Origin: Typha latifolia
Taxonomy: Eukaryota > Streptophyta > Magnoliopsida > Poales > Typhaceae
DNA length: 64,000 nt
Assembly (NCBI GenBank): GCA_019914945.1
Contig: CM034104.1
Location: forward strand, 12,636,046-12,700,045
Reading direction: 5' to 3'
A model generated the notes under the pieces. The model was not told the origin of the DNA. It saw only the letters and a list, made by a program, of their open reading frames with translations, and made no database searches. How positions within the stretch are numbered: the stretch's first letter is position 1; the number at the start of each line of letters is the position of its first letter. The translations under genes and the position numbers were made by a program. Positions 25,731 through 38,876 of the stretch are shown in pieces.

Positions 25731-28463
25731 TGAAGTGTCTGTACATGGATTGTTGGTATTATATATTGATGACAGATCAGAAGATCTAATCATGTTATTC
25801 TGTCTTCGGGAAGCTTGCAATTCCAATCTCATGGCTTGGATAATATAGCTTATGTTTCAGCTATATTGAGACCAGGTATGTGCGAGTTGTTGAATGTCAT
25901 CACAGATTAGGTCTATCTGCAGTTTTCCTTTTATTTTTTGTTCTAAAACAGGACTGGACTTACAGATACATGTCTGATGATAGTGAATTCACATCATTAC
26001 ACAAATTACTAGTATCTTTACTTCAATGCCATTTGTTGTTGCTGTTGAATCTGAACTATTACTTCATTTCACCAGCTTGTGTATCAATATCCGTAATTTT
26101 TGCATTTCTAGAAGTCACTCACTCGTTACTTTGTTGAGCTATCTTGCCTCATCATTGATTTATAGTTATACTTGCTAGCTGCAGTTAACATTCTCTTTTA
26201 TTGGTCTCTCGGGAACTGTACACACTCAACGCCTGTGGCCTCTCTTTTCCTGTTCTCATTTCGACGCACAAATCGTCATTGGATATGTTTTCTATGCAGG
26301 TCTAAAATCAGAAGAGCAAAATAATTAGGATTCTTTCTATTTTGTTCTTTTGCCAGGTAAGAATAATCTTTTTGGAGAAGTAAAAAATAAATAAAATTCT
26401 TACTCAAATTGGGAGTAGCAGCACCACTGAAAAAATTGTAGGCTTACAATTCCAGAGTTCTGCCAAGAAAAAGAGACATCGAAGGATTTATTCAATGGAT
26501 AATATCTTTATGATATTAAATAATTCTGAGTTCCTGTTATATTGATCTTAAATACACGACTTTATCTATAATTATTGAAATCTGTTCTTATCTGCAATAA
26601 TTGATTGAAGCAAAACCTCCATTTCGAGCAATGTGTACCAAAGAGAAAATGGAACTCCAAATACATTGCTTTCAGAAAAAAGAAAGAAAATAAAAGGCCA
26701 TCCTAGTCCATGGGTTATAGGTAAAAGAAAAGAAGTAGCTCTTTCTAATATGTACGTTTAGATAATTGAACACACATAGCCCTTGGAAAGTTCTCAACTG
26801 TAAACTCCAATAAATTGTAACTTTGGTCATAGATCGGTAAGACTTGGCTACAACGTGACTTAAGATCACCCTAGTTGCAAAGCACTACACTAAATCTATC
26901 AACCTCGCTAGACTAAACGAAACATGGATTCCCATCATGCATGCACACCTCCTTACGCCGTGCACCTCCTTCGTATCTTCTACTTAAATCCTCATCAAAA
27001 CTTTAGTTCACAAACAAGGACAAAGAGAGAGATGGAGCAAAGCAAGCAAGAAGGGGAAGAGCCCTTAACCACTCTGCTAAAGAACTCCTTCCATGCCCTT
27101 AGCCTCTCTCCCTTTCTCCCTCTCTCCTTCTATTATCCAAACTCACCATTTCACCCTCTTCAACTTTTTTCCACTTACTAACTATCTTGATCCGCCTTCT
27201 TGAGACCTCTTAAGCTCTATTAACTGGCCATGTCATTAGGCTTCAAACTAAGGTCTCATGGGCCTAGTTGATTTGCAATCTTCTTCATTGATTTGCATGA
27301 AACAATGGTGATGTGGGTGAGGATGTTCGTCATGCTGGTCGTCGACCGGCACTACATTTGGAGAAGAGGTGAAGGAGAAGCGAGTCGAGAAGGTGGGTGG
27401 CGATCTTCTTGGCTTTCGCTTTTGCAGTATGACTTCGAACAGATGATCTTTACTGTGATGAACGAGGCATTGGTTGATGGCATGGGATGGAGTTAATTAA
27501 TGGACTTGTTCCTTGGTTAATTAGTTAGCCAAACAACTACTTAGATAGGTGTAGTTAGGACTGTTCCAAGTTCTTCTATTGCTGTGGAAGTTCTTGTTCT
27601 TGCAAAGGAGAGACGCAGAAGAAAGCCAAATCGTGTTTTTTTTTGGTGCCTGTGACAAGGTGTCGAAGTTGTGCAAAAGTATGTGAGAAAATCCAAGGGG
27701 TAGTTTCATATTTCTTCTGTAAGACTTCTGATAAGCTTCGACCCATTGCATCTAGATATATTCTGAAGTAAAAGAAGGTAAGATTGCATACGTTATTACA
27801 TCTTACATTAAATTTAGTAGAACAGACCATTCAAGTCAACTCATACACTTACCCCAATTACGACTTATTTGCAAGATAATTCTACTTTATAATCACATTA
27901 GCAAATATGAACAAAAATACGAGTTCATTGTGCATCGGAAGTTCGGAACTACTCTGGCTTTGCAGTACACACACACACGTATATATATATATATATATGA
28001 ATTTCTATGTAAAGAATGCATAGATCTATAAAAACATTACACTTTATATTTGAAATAGTCAATATGTTCTATAAATAACGATAAGTTGTTTGTAAACGCG
28101 AGTTTTTGTCTATTTTTGCTAATATGTTTATAAAGTAGAATTAATTTGCAAATGATCCTGATATTACTCGATCAATCACAGCAATCAAGTCCACAAATTC
28201 CACCCAACCAACGGCCAGGATCAAGTGCCTTTAATTGGGACCACGCGCTGACACTTCTGTTGTACCCACTCATCATAAGCTCACCGGAGAGCCACACATT
28301 CTTGTGGGACCAAAGCCTTTTGTAATGCCACGTCAGATAGGGTCTTCTTTGTAGGTCTCTCTTTAGAGTTTTTTAAAAAGCAACAAAAGATCACCATCGA
28401 TGCCAACAAGTACTCTCAGAGCCCTGACATCTCCCTCTGAAAGGATTCTTCTTCTTTACCGCC
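25731..28463. other. Intergenic: ClpP3 3' UTR, unassigned ORFs, EZA1 promoter
   Basis: Mostly AT-rich. At 27032-27181 an ATG frame of 49 codons (MEQSKQEGEEPLTTLLKN...) sits in a GA-rich leader-like context, and a GC-richer patch spans 27290-27490; I recognise neither. A CA/TA microsatellite lies at 27967-27998. The 28150-28463 stretch, with CACGCG and CCACGTCA-like motifs, is the likely EZA1 promoter and leader. Confidence 0.5.
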
Positions 28464-31400
28464 ATGGTTTCCTCCTCCAGAGCCGCCGATTCCTCCTCAC
28501 ATCGATCCAAGGTGCGATTTTTATACGATTTCTCGATCCAGAGATTCGAATAGATTACATATCGTAAGTACCAATCTGAAATCTTAGGCCTATTTCGTGT
28601 CAATTTTGGTTTACAGCGGTCGGATGGAGAGCAGGGGAAGGAGGGGATTTCGAGCCTTCCGTGGAAATTAACTCAGTTAAAGAAGCAAATCCAGGCCTCT
28701 CGATTGGTTTCCGTCAAGGTATGCAATCCCCACCTCGTCTTCTCGTCAGGATTCCCTTAAAACAACACGAATTGAGATGCGCAAGTTGTTACAATAGGAA
28801 AAGATCGAGAGAAATAGGAAGAGTCTGCAGCTCCACACGTGCCATCTATTTGATATGGCTGCGGATGCGGAGGCGGCGACGAGGAGTTCGTCGAGACAGT
28901 CCGAGACAGTGGAGAGCATGCTGTCCGTGCGAATGGGGAAGCCCCTGTGCTGTTTGAGTGGGTGGGATTGGGCGAATGGATCGGGGGAGAAGGAGATTGG
29001 ACATAGCCTGGAGGAGAACTTGACGTCGGGGAGCTTGCTGTTTGGGAGTGGCGGTGGCCATAAGAGCACCGTGCCCCTCGTCAAATTTCCGTTTGTCGAC
29101 AAGATTTCACCTTACACTACTTGGATGTTCTTAGACAAGTATTGCTATGTTTGTCAATTTTTCAATTGAAGTTTTTTATGTTTATTATTTCGTAGAATGC
29201 ACTGGCAATATATGTTACCTGTAGTTTATGCAAATAGAATTCCCGATAATATCTTGTTGTTTCAATTGTTTGGATATTAGCCCGAGCTTATATAGATTTA
29301 GAAGTAACTGAGTGAGGTTTTAGAAGTGGGGATTTTGTGTGTGTGTATGTTTTTTTTTGGGGGGGTGGGTGGGTTCTTAGGGCGATTATTAATGTTCTAC
29401 CATAATGCTGATGACTATTTTTGTTTGTTCTTTCTGTTACATTAAAAAGTAAGTATTAGTTACAGAAACACTTAATAGAGCTGAATGATAATAAAAATCC
29501 ATATAGCTGGACCCGAAATAGTCAGGACTAGCTTCTTGCTGATGTAGTACTAGCCAAGACTCTTCGGGAGAAGGTTATAGTAGAGATGTGGTTTGATACT
29601 TAATGAGGAAGCTCAGGTCATTTGTATGAGCTTACTTTATGCTTTTGAAGCAAGGTGGAAACTTGGTATGTTTCTGGAAAGCCATGACAAACAAGCATCT
29701 AGGTGTTCTATGCATCTTCAATACGTAAGATTCATGGTTTCATGCTAGTGGTAATCATATACTAAGTATTAAGTCTTCATAATAGGACATTCTTCTAGAG
29801 TTTTCCCAAGTAGACATTCGAAACTATCACTGCAATAAATTATCAACAAGAGAAATGCACTTGTAAGGTCCTGGGCCTCCTGGCTCAACGTAATCTTAAT
29901 CCTATATTTTATATGTTTGGCTACATGATGTGCTTTCAAATAAGTTACTCTGTCGATTCAATTGTTTTTTGTTTATCACTTTTCTATCATCAATGTTTGC
30001 TGGATGATAATATTATACCAAACATCTATTGTACAATAATCTAGAGGTTATATTGTTCTCCTGTTCTTTACTCTACTTTATCTAACACAGCGCAGAAATC
30101 AAAGAATGGCTGATGACCAGTCAGTTGTTGGGAGGAGAAGGATATATTACGATCCAGATGATAATGAAGCACTAATTTGTAGCGACAGTGACGAAGAGAT
30201 TCCAGAACAAGAGGAAGAGAGGCATGAATTCTCTGAAGGAGAAGATCAAATGTTATGGTAACTACATATCGTGCATATGTTGCCTTATTCTCTTGATAGT
30301 TATTCCGTGACATCATTTATACTCCTTTCTTTGGATCAGATGCTTTCTTCTTGCATAAGAAGATTAACAACCAAGAATCACAGGAATCCTCAACTAATTG
30401 GACTTGTTGTATTATACTTATCATAATTAGATATTATTGTACATGTTAGTATATTCCCATGGAGTATTGATATGGCACTGTTGATCCTACCTGATGCAGG
30501 AAAGCCCTTCAAGACCATGGGTTATGTCAGGAAGTTCTGAATATCCTCTGCCAGTTCATTGATGCAACTCATTTGGAGATTCAGGTATGTCAGCTATAGA
30601 AGAAGATTTACAATTTTGACAAGATGTTTCTTAAGCTAGATTACATTTCCACCCATTGCACTATGACCTAGTATCACATTACATGCCTGTAAACTATCAA
30701 ACATGTAACAACCTGAGCCTCTGGTGTGACATGATAATGCTGGCTGTTTATTTCCTTCACATTTTGTTCTCCCAAGAATCTCTCATGGCCGATGTTTTAG
30801 ATAGTTAGGAGAAATTCTATGACACCATGATATTGAGTCATAATTCAGGGGGTGGAAATGTAATTTTGTGTTTTATTCGACATGCATTGTTCTGTTGGCC
30901 TTTATATATTCATACAGCTGTCTTCTAAAACGAAGCCATGAGGGTTCCTAAATTTCATGGTGTATGATGGAATTGCAGGAAAGATTTGGCAGACTTGCTG
31001 AGGAAAATGAGAAACAAGCAAATAATTCTACAGCTGATGATGCTGTGTGCGAAGGTCCAGTTTTCCTTGACAAGACTCTTGATGCGGCTTTAGATTCTTT
31101 TGATAATCTCTTCTGCCGAAGATGTTTGGTAGGTGTCATCAGTACTGATCATTTCTTCTTTTATACGTCTCTTTAGGTTCTTTTGTGATGACTTCACTAA
31201 ATACACTGGTGTTTACAGGTTTTTGATTGCCGCCTCCATGGATGTTCTCAGAATTTAGTCATGCCAGTGAGTCAAAATGCTAGTGATTATTTCTAAAGTA
31301 ACCACAAAAGAAAAAAGGATTGCTGATTTATTTGCAAACTTCTGTCTGGCAGAATGAAAAGCAGCCTTATGTCTTTGAAGTTGATGAGGTTAGGAAACCG

Positions 31401-34400
31401 TGTGGTGATCAATGCTACCTTAAGGTATGTCTCTTACACTTAGGTCCTGATCGTCCTATCATAACTCCTTGTTAAATGAAAAAGTACTGTTGTTAATTGG
31501 TTAATCTATCTAACTTCTTGTTATACTTCACAGAGAAGGAAAGGCATTCTAGATGTATGCCATGATAAGCCAGATTGTAGTGCCAGAAAAGGGACAAAAT
31601 TTAAATCTGTGACAGAGGAACTTGATACTGCAGTACTCTCTGAATCTGAAGATTCAAATCCCAGTGATGACAATGTACGGGATACTGTATCTATGCAAAT
31701 ATGCACTGATGAGGACAGATCAGTCAATTTTTCTTCAGGAACTGCTGAGGCAAGCAGGACACCTAATGCTGAAGCTACTTTCCAGACAGAAATAATCAAT
31801 CTGAAAATCCATGAAAAAACTGTAGGAAAGCGCAAGACCATAGAGCATGAAAGCATATTAGAGGGAGAAACTGAGCCTACAGAAACATTTCTGGTTTCTG
31901 CTGATAAAAAGCAGAAGAAACTAACATCTTCAGATTTGTCTTTGGCTGGTGAAAATTTGCTGCATGATCATCCTATTTCCAAGGCTGATAATGAAGATCC
32001 AGATTCTCGAAAACACAGTTTAAACCATTTTCAGGAGGAAGCTGTTGATGCTTTCACTGAGCATCCTTCTAAGACAGATAACTGTTTTGGTGATCACAGT
32101 AATGCCATAGAAGATGTAAAAGATACTGATATGGTTTCTATGACAAAGGATTCATTCAGTTCCGGCAAAGCACAAACTGCTTCTTTTTGGAATACCATGG
32201 AGAAAGATCTTTATCTAAAGGGTATAGAGATATTTGGGAAAAACAGGTATATCTAGGAAGTATTCTTATTTGTCTGTTCTCCTTTTACTATTTAAAAGTT
32301 TCTTTTTAAGGAAAGTGTGCCCGGTAAGATTTATTGAGATTCATTAAGTTTACATAGAGAGATCCAGGGGCAGAGAGGGAGAAGGTGGTGTAGAAAGAGA
32401 TTGATCCTTTGAATTCTTACAATGTTCCGCCACTTCTAATGCTAAACTCTTGCTTCTCTCATTGTTCTCTAGCAATATTATTTTCTTTACTTGCTCGACT
32501 CATTGCTTTTTTCTGCAGTTGCCTTATAGCTAGAAACTTACTTTCTGGCTTGAAGACATGCTTGGAGGTATCCAACTACATGTTTAACAATGGTGCTACA
32601 ATCCCAAGCAGACCGTTGTCGACAAAATCAAGCTTAGATGACTTTGGAAAGGCTGGCCCGGAGTATATGGTGTGTGTTAAAGAAATTCTACAATGTACTT
32701 ATTGTATTAAAAGAATGGAAAAGCTGCTACTGGTAGTCAGTGCGATATCTACCTACCCTACAAGTTCTAACTGACATATAAACATAGTTAGTTGCATGTT
32801 AACAGGAAGAAGTCCACTTTTTTTTATTACATGCAGATATTTGTTTCAATTATGTTGAAAAGTATATTTTGAATCAATATATTTAAGCATATGCTTCACG
32901 CAATAGATGCGGTTTTTGGTTAATCAATAATATGATATCATTGTTTATGTAGCCTTATTAGATGTGTCACTTAGTGTGGCGGTAAGACTTGCTTCTTGTG
33001 TCAAAGAGGTCATGAGTTTAAGTCTTGGAAATAACCTCCTCATAGATGAGTGTAAAGTTGTATATCTCTCTTTCTAAGATTGCACGTAGACAGGAGCCTC
33101 ATGCATCGGGATTCCCTTCTATTTTTCTCTTTTTAATTTACGTAGACATGTTGGCTTAGCACAATAATGCTTTTCCATCTTGTGTGAAAATTCTCTTACT
33201 CATGTTTAGTTGTTGAGTGTGATTATATCTACACTGAGCATCTGATTCATTGACTTACACTATGATAGCATCTCCATAATGCAATTTTACGAGAACTTGT
33301 TCTTGCTTGTAGGAGCAAGAGATGCCCATAAGAACTCGAATTTTTCGTAGGAGGGGAAAATCACGGAAGCTTAAATATACCTGGAAATCTGCTGGCCATC
33401 CAACTATTTGGAAAAGAATTGCTGATGGAAAACGGCAATGGTGTAAGCAGTATGCACCATGTGGCTGTCTGACGATGTGTGGGAAAGAGTGTTCTTGTAT
33501 GCAAAATGGAACTTGCTGTGAGAAATATTGTGGGTAGGCACTAAACTGTCCTTCCTCAACATATGAACCTGCAGTAGACATTCTGATTGGGAACTTTTCA
33601 CTATTCAGCAATTAAGCTGGAAAGAGATATTAAAGTAACTTGCGAAATTCAGTTTAAGTTATCAATTCAGTCTTTCAAAATTAATATGCCATAGATGAAG
33701 TGTGAAATCCTCTATTGAATCGACTGATTTTGTATTACAATTTTATAGGTGCTCCAAGAGCTGCAAAAACCGATTCAGAGGGTGTCATTGTGCCAAGAGT
33801 CAATGCAGAAGCAGGCAATGCCCATGCTTCGCTGCTGGGCGTGAATGTGATCCTGATGTTTGCAGGAACTGCTGGGTTAGGTAATTGGTCATGGTTATAC
33901 TACCTTTCAGTTAAATTTAAAACTACCTTTCAGATACATTTCTCTATAGCATGCTTATACTTTTGATGTCCATTTGTTGTTCTTGAGGGTTGATGTTAGG
34001 CTTCAGGGCACGTCTGTGCTTATCCCTTCTACTGCACAAGCATAAAGACAAACAATTGCTGATCTTCTATTTTGGAATGAACAATCAAGATTAGTTAGTT
34101 TATAACCAGAAGTAACAAATCAATGTAGGAATCTAATTAGTTGGCATTTGCTATATTTGATCTTACAAAGAGTATCCACCTTGTGCAGAAGACTTACACT
34201 CCTTGTTAACCTTCTCTTCTGACCCTTTTTCCCAGTGTGGTCTTCATGTCACCTTCCATGATCATGCTCTTTCCTCTCTTAAATAGTTATTACATGCTGC
34301 ACCTGTGCTGCCTTGTTTCATTCGCTGCGCATTGCTTTGCTGCACCCAATGCTGCACCCCACAGTTGTTCATTCCTCCAGATGAGATAGTCAGTTAAAGC

Positions 34401-35501
34401 AAACATACCTCCTCCATCCTACTCTTATCTAAATTGGCAGAAGTAGCCACAGGATGAATGACCATATATAGAAATGTGATATAGTACATAAAGGTTATTT
34501 ACTCTCTATACCCACTTTCTTGCAGCTGTGGAGATGGTTCACTAGGTGAGCCACCAGCACGAGGTGATGGCTATCAGTGTGGAAATATGAAGCTCCTCTT
34601 AAAACAACGGCAGAGAGTGAGTACAGTAGTGCCATATTATTGAATGCTTTCTTTAAATGCTTTAGTTACACTGTAACGTGCTTTGCTGAATGTTTACCAT
34701 GATACCAGATTTTGCTGGCTAGGTCTGATGTTGCTGGATGGGGTGCCTTTATAAAGGTCAGAAAGTTAAGGCTCTGCAGAATATAGTATCTTGCTTTGCT
34801 TCTAACACTGTTTGACATAATAACAGAACCCTGTTAATAAAAATGATTATCTTGGAGAATACACCGGCGAATTGATTTCCCACAAAGAAGCAGACAAACG
34901 CGGGAAGATCTATGACCGTGCAAACTCATCATTCCTCTTTGATTTGGATGATCAGGTACCAGTTAAGCTTCTGTTCTACCACATCGACTCGTCAGAAGAA
35001 CTGCTTCTCTACCTTATTAGATTAGCAAAAGACTTTTAAACTTTTGACAAATTTTTATGGATACTTGTGGAACTGACCAAGTCTACTCTCAGAAGACTTA
35101 GCTAGAAAAAGTCGAAAATGATATCTGTTTGCTTGGTTAAACTATTTTCACTATGTTTTCTTTATGTAGTATGTATTGGATGCATATCGCAAAGGTGACA
35201 AGCTCAAATTTGCAAATCACTCGTCAAATCCTAATTGTTATGCAAAGGTATTTTTACTCGACTCATCTAATTCATTCTGATATTACCTTCATCATTTTAA
35301 CCGTATCTTTGTCAGGTAATGTTGGTAGCTGGAGATCATCGAGTCGGTATTTTTGCCAAAGAACATATTGAAGCAAGCGAGGAGCTTTTTTACGATTATC
35401 GCTATGGACCTGATCAGGCTCCAGCCTGGGCTCGCAAGCCAGAAGGTTCGAAAAGAGATGATTCAGCTGTCTCTCATAATCGAGCTCATAAAGTTGCTTA
35501 A
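28464..35501 (+). CDS. EZA1: Polycomb H3K27 methyltransferase, SWINGER/EZA1 type
   Basis: Catalytic subunit of PRC2, which trimethylates histone H3 Lys27 to keep developmental genes silent in the nucleus. Exons: 28464-28511, 28617-28718, 28798-29138, 30096-30257, 30500-30584, 30979-31128, 31219-31266, 31353-31424, 31534-32246, 32519-32669, 33313-33533, 33749-33880, 34526-34616, 34709-34756, 34827-34955, 35170-35247, 35316-35501; 2757 nt, 918 aa. In order: basic N-terminal helix (about 27-55), the conserved [14 protein letters not shown] and [19 protein letters not shown] blocks, a long variable acidic exon 9, SANT-like [15 protein letters not shown], the Cys-rich CXC domain (about 660-745), and the SET domain ([27 protein letters not shown]). 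SCGDGSLGE and SSFLFDL favour the SWN/EZA1 branch over CLF. Exon 4 uses the second of two AGs (30095). Confidence 0.95.
32953..33136 (+). mobile_element. Diverged Au-like SINE in EZA1 intron 10
   Basis: Tracks the plant Au SINE from head to tail as I remember it: GTGGCGGTAAGACTTGCTTC, then AGAGGTCATGAGTTTAAGTC (B-box region), then GATGAGTGTAAAGTTGTATA, then GGAGCCTCATGCATCGGGA and TTCCCTTC with a T-rich tail, the usual Au 3' end. Possible diverged target-site duplication: TTTATGTAG (32944-32952) and TTTACGTAG (33137-33145). Non-coding, same strand as the host gene. Confidence 0.75.
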
Positions 35502-35999
35502 CATGTTGCAGTTTCAGAACATCCACATAATCAAATTGTAGATAATATATTTACGAGGGAAGACCAGCTTATCAGCACAATTATTAAATTTTTTACTTAA
35601 ATTCCTATATAGATCGTGTATTGATCTTGTGTAAAGAATGTCTGTAGATAAAAATCATAAATATTACATTCTTGATTATGTTAATGCATACAGCCTTTAC
35701 ATGTATTGATGAGCTGTGTATCAAAGAGCTTGTGCTTACGGTTTTCCTGATCTGAAGATTCATCAATGTTGAGAATGATTGAGAATTATAACGAAATAGG
35801 TCTTCTAGGATCCTAGGTATTAACATTCCGACATGTTTTGCTTCATTGTCATTATCACAATAAATCCTACTACTTGGCCTGAGGTTTCCACACTTGAGAG
35901 GGAAGAAAAAGCCCACCAATGGAGGCAAAAAAACTCGAGCAATATATGCAAAGAATAAGAAGACCATAGGAAGAGACAATAGCCTTCTATCATATTTTC
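35502..35999. other. EZA1 / TBL convergent intergenic region
   Basis: About 0.5 kb between the stop codons of two convergent genes; presumed to hold both 3' UTRs. Nothing else recognised. Confidence 0.6.
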
Positions 36000-38876
36000 T
36001 TATAAAAAATGGTTATGTTTTCTAGCTATTAAATAGGAATACAATAACTCATTCCATGTATCTGGAACTCCAGGAAGACACCAATGGCTACAATCTTGAA
36101 TGCTTGAAGGAGGCCCTTTTCCAGGGTTTCTACCATATATAGATGGATGACCATCTATTCTAAGTCCAGAAAGGTTTGTTATGTTCAGAATAGTAACAGG
36201 GGTTTTCATTTGTTTTACAACTTCCTCTAAGATCAATTTCTTTTCAGTAACTTGTCTGCCAGAAGTATCATTCAGGGGCTGGGTGCTTTCCCTGCAGTGT
36301 CCTCCAGAATTCCATTCGCCGCCACTAATGAGGAAGTAAAACAGGAACTATGAGCAGAGATCATATGCAACTTTTGTTTTTGTTAGCTTCAAGGATATGA
36401 TAAACTAACCTGAAATGTGATGGTGCAGAGCTTCTGAAGAAAACTTGGGTCCTGCGTGGATTGACATGCTGTTCGACCCATGACGCCCAAGTCTTAAGGG
36501 CTTTTTGGAAAGCAATAGAAACATCAAGATGGGAATGAACCTGGTCTCCTTCCTGATAGTAATTGACTCTGTAGAGTGTTTACAAAATGCAGTGGTTTAT
36601 TAGACGCTCACATTGTACTGTCGCAGTAAGAGATTTGATTATGAATTTTGCATGCTTCCGGATTTGACGATAATAAAAACAAACTCTTATACGATGACCT
36701 AATATAGCAACCAAGAAAAATAGAATCCAATGAATGCAACCAAAAGACAGAATCCAACCTATGGTTTCATGGAGCTCAACATGTAACATATAATTAAATT
36801 TGCAAAGTAGTTATTCTGATGGTTCAATTACCACCAACAAATAAAAGGCAGACATAACTTTATTTGAATTTTGTTCTTCGATTTTAATGGTCTAATGCTC
36901 GAGGCAACTGAGTTAGCACCTCAAATTCTTTTAATAACACACTATTACTCTGCAGAGAAACCTTTCGCCAAAAGTTTAAAAAAAAAAATTCTATTGCATG
37001 AAAACTCTAAAAGAAGTTTACTGGTTCTATTGCATGAAAACAATCTCAAGTTATATACCCCAAAAGAAACAAAATCCAAAAGAACAAAACTTGCTGTACA
37101 ATTAGATGCGAGAAGCAAAGTCCAGCTTATAAACGATTTGCTGGTGTTGTAGGTTGAAAATATAGTAACTCAGAAAAATCAATAATTTGAAATGGAAAAT
37201 ATATAAAAAAGGGAGGAAATGATGGCTAAGATGGATATCCCTATTAGGATATCTGTTTATGTGCTAGTTTATTTGACTTTACTATATGACATAAGTCACA
37301 TAACTACCTAAACTTACAGTAGAGCTCAGACAGTGTAAATCTTATCTAATGTTGAGCAACTATTTGAAATTTAGAAGCATAGGTCTACCAAGTTATAAAT
37401 TCAAATATCAATCTGAGAACATATTTAGCTCAAAATAAAGTTTGAACCATTAGCAAATGTTATAGCTGGAGGACGGAAAGTAATGCGCTCACCCAGCTTT
37501 CGTTTTTTGGTGGGACCACCAATGAGCAGTGTTAAATACAAGTATATCAGCTCCTCTCCATCTCGACGAACTCTTATCTATTGTATCAATTCGTAGTGTC
37601 TTAACACGCCTTTGCCCTATTCTTGCCTTACTCTCGTGCACCAAGAAATGAGTTACATAGTATTCAACACTGCAATTGTAGTCCTGAAACAACCTTTGCA
37701 TATTAATAATGTTCAAATGATGCTAATAAAAATACTACTACTATAAGTATATACCAGGAACTTGAACTTGTAGTTCCCCCTTTCTTTTGTGATCTTTCGT
37801 CCACGAGCTTCCCGAACTCGTGTAGGATCTGAAATAGCTCCTTGTAGTAAACACATCATAGATTCCCATTGGTTCCTATTTATGGAATCCCCAACAAACA
37901 CCAGTCTCTTCCCTTTAATCATCCCTAGCATTTTGACTGGGTTGAATCTGAATTTAGCCCAAACAATCATAAATCCAGTTCAACCAAGCATTAATATCTC
38001 ACATAAAAAAAGAAGAAAAGCTTAAGGGTACCTTGGTATGTTGCAGTGGTGTGGTTGCCACCTCCATTTCATATATTTTGCATCCATTCTCCCATTAGCT
38101 TCGCAGCTAAACCCTTCATCTATAAAGGGGCATGATTTGCTTCTGTAGAGAGGATAAGTCTCATCAAGAACCCAATTTCCATCATATATATCACAATGGT
38201 TTGCAACCTCACTTTCATTCTTTTCCGCAACTGAATCAGTGATCTGTTCAAAAGTAGTCGAAGAGATTGCAGGACTGTTCAAATTTTGCTCCTCAAATTT
38301 CTCATTTTTCAACCTTTCGCCATCGAATGGATTGTTTTCTCCTTCGATACTGGAATCTAGACCTTCCCTGGAAACGTCAGAGCTTTTCAATCTATGAGCA
38401 CTGGTCAAATCACCAATCCTCTTCACCTCAACCGAGTGCAAGGTTTCTTCAGAAGAAGTATTGGCTCTCCCCGGAAAGTAATCATTCAAAATGGCATCTT
38501 TCTCACCGAATACCGAATTAACTGCCCCTCTTGTTGAATCACCATCATTTATCACATAGGCATCTACCAAGATCGCATCTTTAACCTCCCTTCTTGAATC
38601 CAACGCTTCCCCAGAAAGATTAGCAACTTCCACCATGTGGGCTTCCTCCAAGACGGGGACTTCAGTGGCATCACCAGAGAGATTGCTACTAGGAGGAGCA
38701 AATGCTCGACCTTTTATGGATTTGAGACCTCCAATGTACTGGAGCTGGGCTTCTGTAGAACCCAAGGGGTTAATGTTGAGCACCCAAAAGGAGAAAAGGA
38801 AGCAGAAGAGAAGAGAGAAGGAGATGGTGACCACGACTCTTCTGGGCTTGATGGAGAAGCTCCTCTGCCGCTCCAT
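36000..38876 (-). CDS. Trichome birefringence-like (TBL) polysaccharide O-acetyltransferase
   Basis: Golgi type II membrane protein of the TBL/DUF231 (PC-esterase) family, which O-acetylates cell-wall polymers such as xylan, mannan or pectin. Exons on the minus strand: 38876-38032, 37947-37755, 37683-37493, 36568-36410, 36324-36000; 1713 nt, 570 aa. A short basic N-terminus precedes one membrane segment (about residues 14-34). A long, variable, acidic stem runs to about residue 225. The TBL domain starts at CDIYDGNWVLDETYPLY, then has the GDS motif (LVFVGDSINRNQWES), ILVFNTAHWWSH and the C-terminal DXXH motif (DCSHWCLPGVPDTWNELLY). The sequence looks closest to the TBL5/TBL6 group, but I do not assign an orthologue or acceptor polymer. 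Confidence 0.92.
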
